Shown: piece after piece, positions 17,347-17,422 of the stretch
Layout of the letters: every line of letters begins with the position of its first letter
Position numbering within the stretch: the first letter of the stretch is position 1
Assembly: GCA_002179805.1 (NCBI GenBank)
Contig: NAVB01001399.1
Span: forward strand, 1 to 17,422
DNA from: Acanthamoeba lenticulata
Lineage: Eukaryota; Discosea; Longamoebia; Acanthamoebidae
Length of the DNA: 17,422 nucleotides
Direction of reading: 5' to 3'
The notes under the pieces: model-generated
What the model was told of the DNA's origin: nothing
Database searches by the model: none
What the model saw: only the letters and a program-made list of their open reading frames with translations
Program-made: the position numbers and the translations under genes

Positions 17347-17422
17347 GATGGCCCCTGCAACGTTGAAGGCGATGGGTCAACCTCTGGCCCGTTGAGCGCC
17401 GCAAGGGAAGAGAGGGGGGGGG
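17347..17422 (-). other. Probable intron or 5' UTR at the window edge
   Basis: On the minus strand this stretch is pyrimidine-rich, starts with a C run (17414-17422 as G on plus) and ends in TTCAACGTTGCAG just upstream of GGGCCATCATG. This resembles an intron 3' end, so the coiled-coil gene may have further exons to the right. It could equally be 5' UTR. Confidence 0.4.

Noticed and set aside
1..17422. tRNA, rRNA, CRISPR array, transposon or operon-like gene cluster
   Set aside because: No cloverleaf, rRNA core, spaced direct repeats, transposase motifs or terminal inverted repeats were seen; the genes carry spliceosomal introns and appear individually transcribed.

Overview
The window is nuclear DNA of an intron-rich, GC-rich protist, most likely Acanthamoeba or a close amoebozoan relative. 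Genes are tightly packed and exons favour G/C at third positions. Almost every gene is cut by short GT-AG introns of roughly 50-130 nt, many with a GTACGT-type donor, and the proteins are typical amoeboid cytoskeleton and endomembrane families. No rRNA, tRNA, transposon or CRISPR array was seen. All gene models were built by hand from reading frames, splice signals and family motifs; every internal exon junction keeps frame.

Layout: (1) 1-272, minus: 5' end of methylthioribose-1-phosphate isomerase (MRI1), running off the left edge. (2) 621-2298, minus: an 8-exon family-2 glycosyltransferase with a signal peptide. (3) 2299-2765: a divergent intergenic region. (4) 2766-8403, plus: an 18-exon leucine-rich-repeat protein with a RapGAP domain and a Ser-rich tail. 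(5) 8561-10420, plus: a 7-exon phosphohexomutase whose motifs resemble a bacterial (Bacteroidetes-like) phosphoglucosamine/phosphomannomutase. (6) 10518-13814, minus: a complete 10-exon alpha-actinin, convergent with (5). (7) 14119-15621, minus: a 5-exon protein joining a Pro-rich N-terminus, a Rab/Ras-like GTPase domain and a C-terminal FYVE finger. (8) 15763-17346, minus: an unrecognised coiled-coil protein with three polyproline blocks, perhaps with more 5' exons beyond the right edge.

Themes: three neighbours touch small-GTPase or actin biology (LRR-RapGAP, alpha-actinin, GTPase-FYVE), and the polyproline protein could be a profilin/SH3 ligand. They look like an ordinary neighbourhood of independently transcribed genes, not a functional cluster. 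The most unusual item is the GTPase-FYVE protein. It carries non-consensus residues at both positions that normally support GTP hydrolysis (Val at the Ras Gly12 position, Ala at the Gln61 position) and no C-terminal prenylation cysteine. This suggests a GTP-locked switch held on PI3P membranes by its own FYVE domain. The bacterial-type mutase and the soluble, luminal glycosyltransferase also merit a second look.
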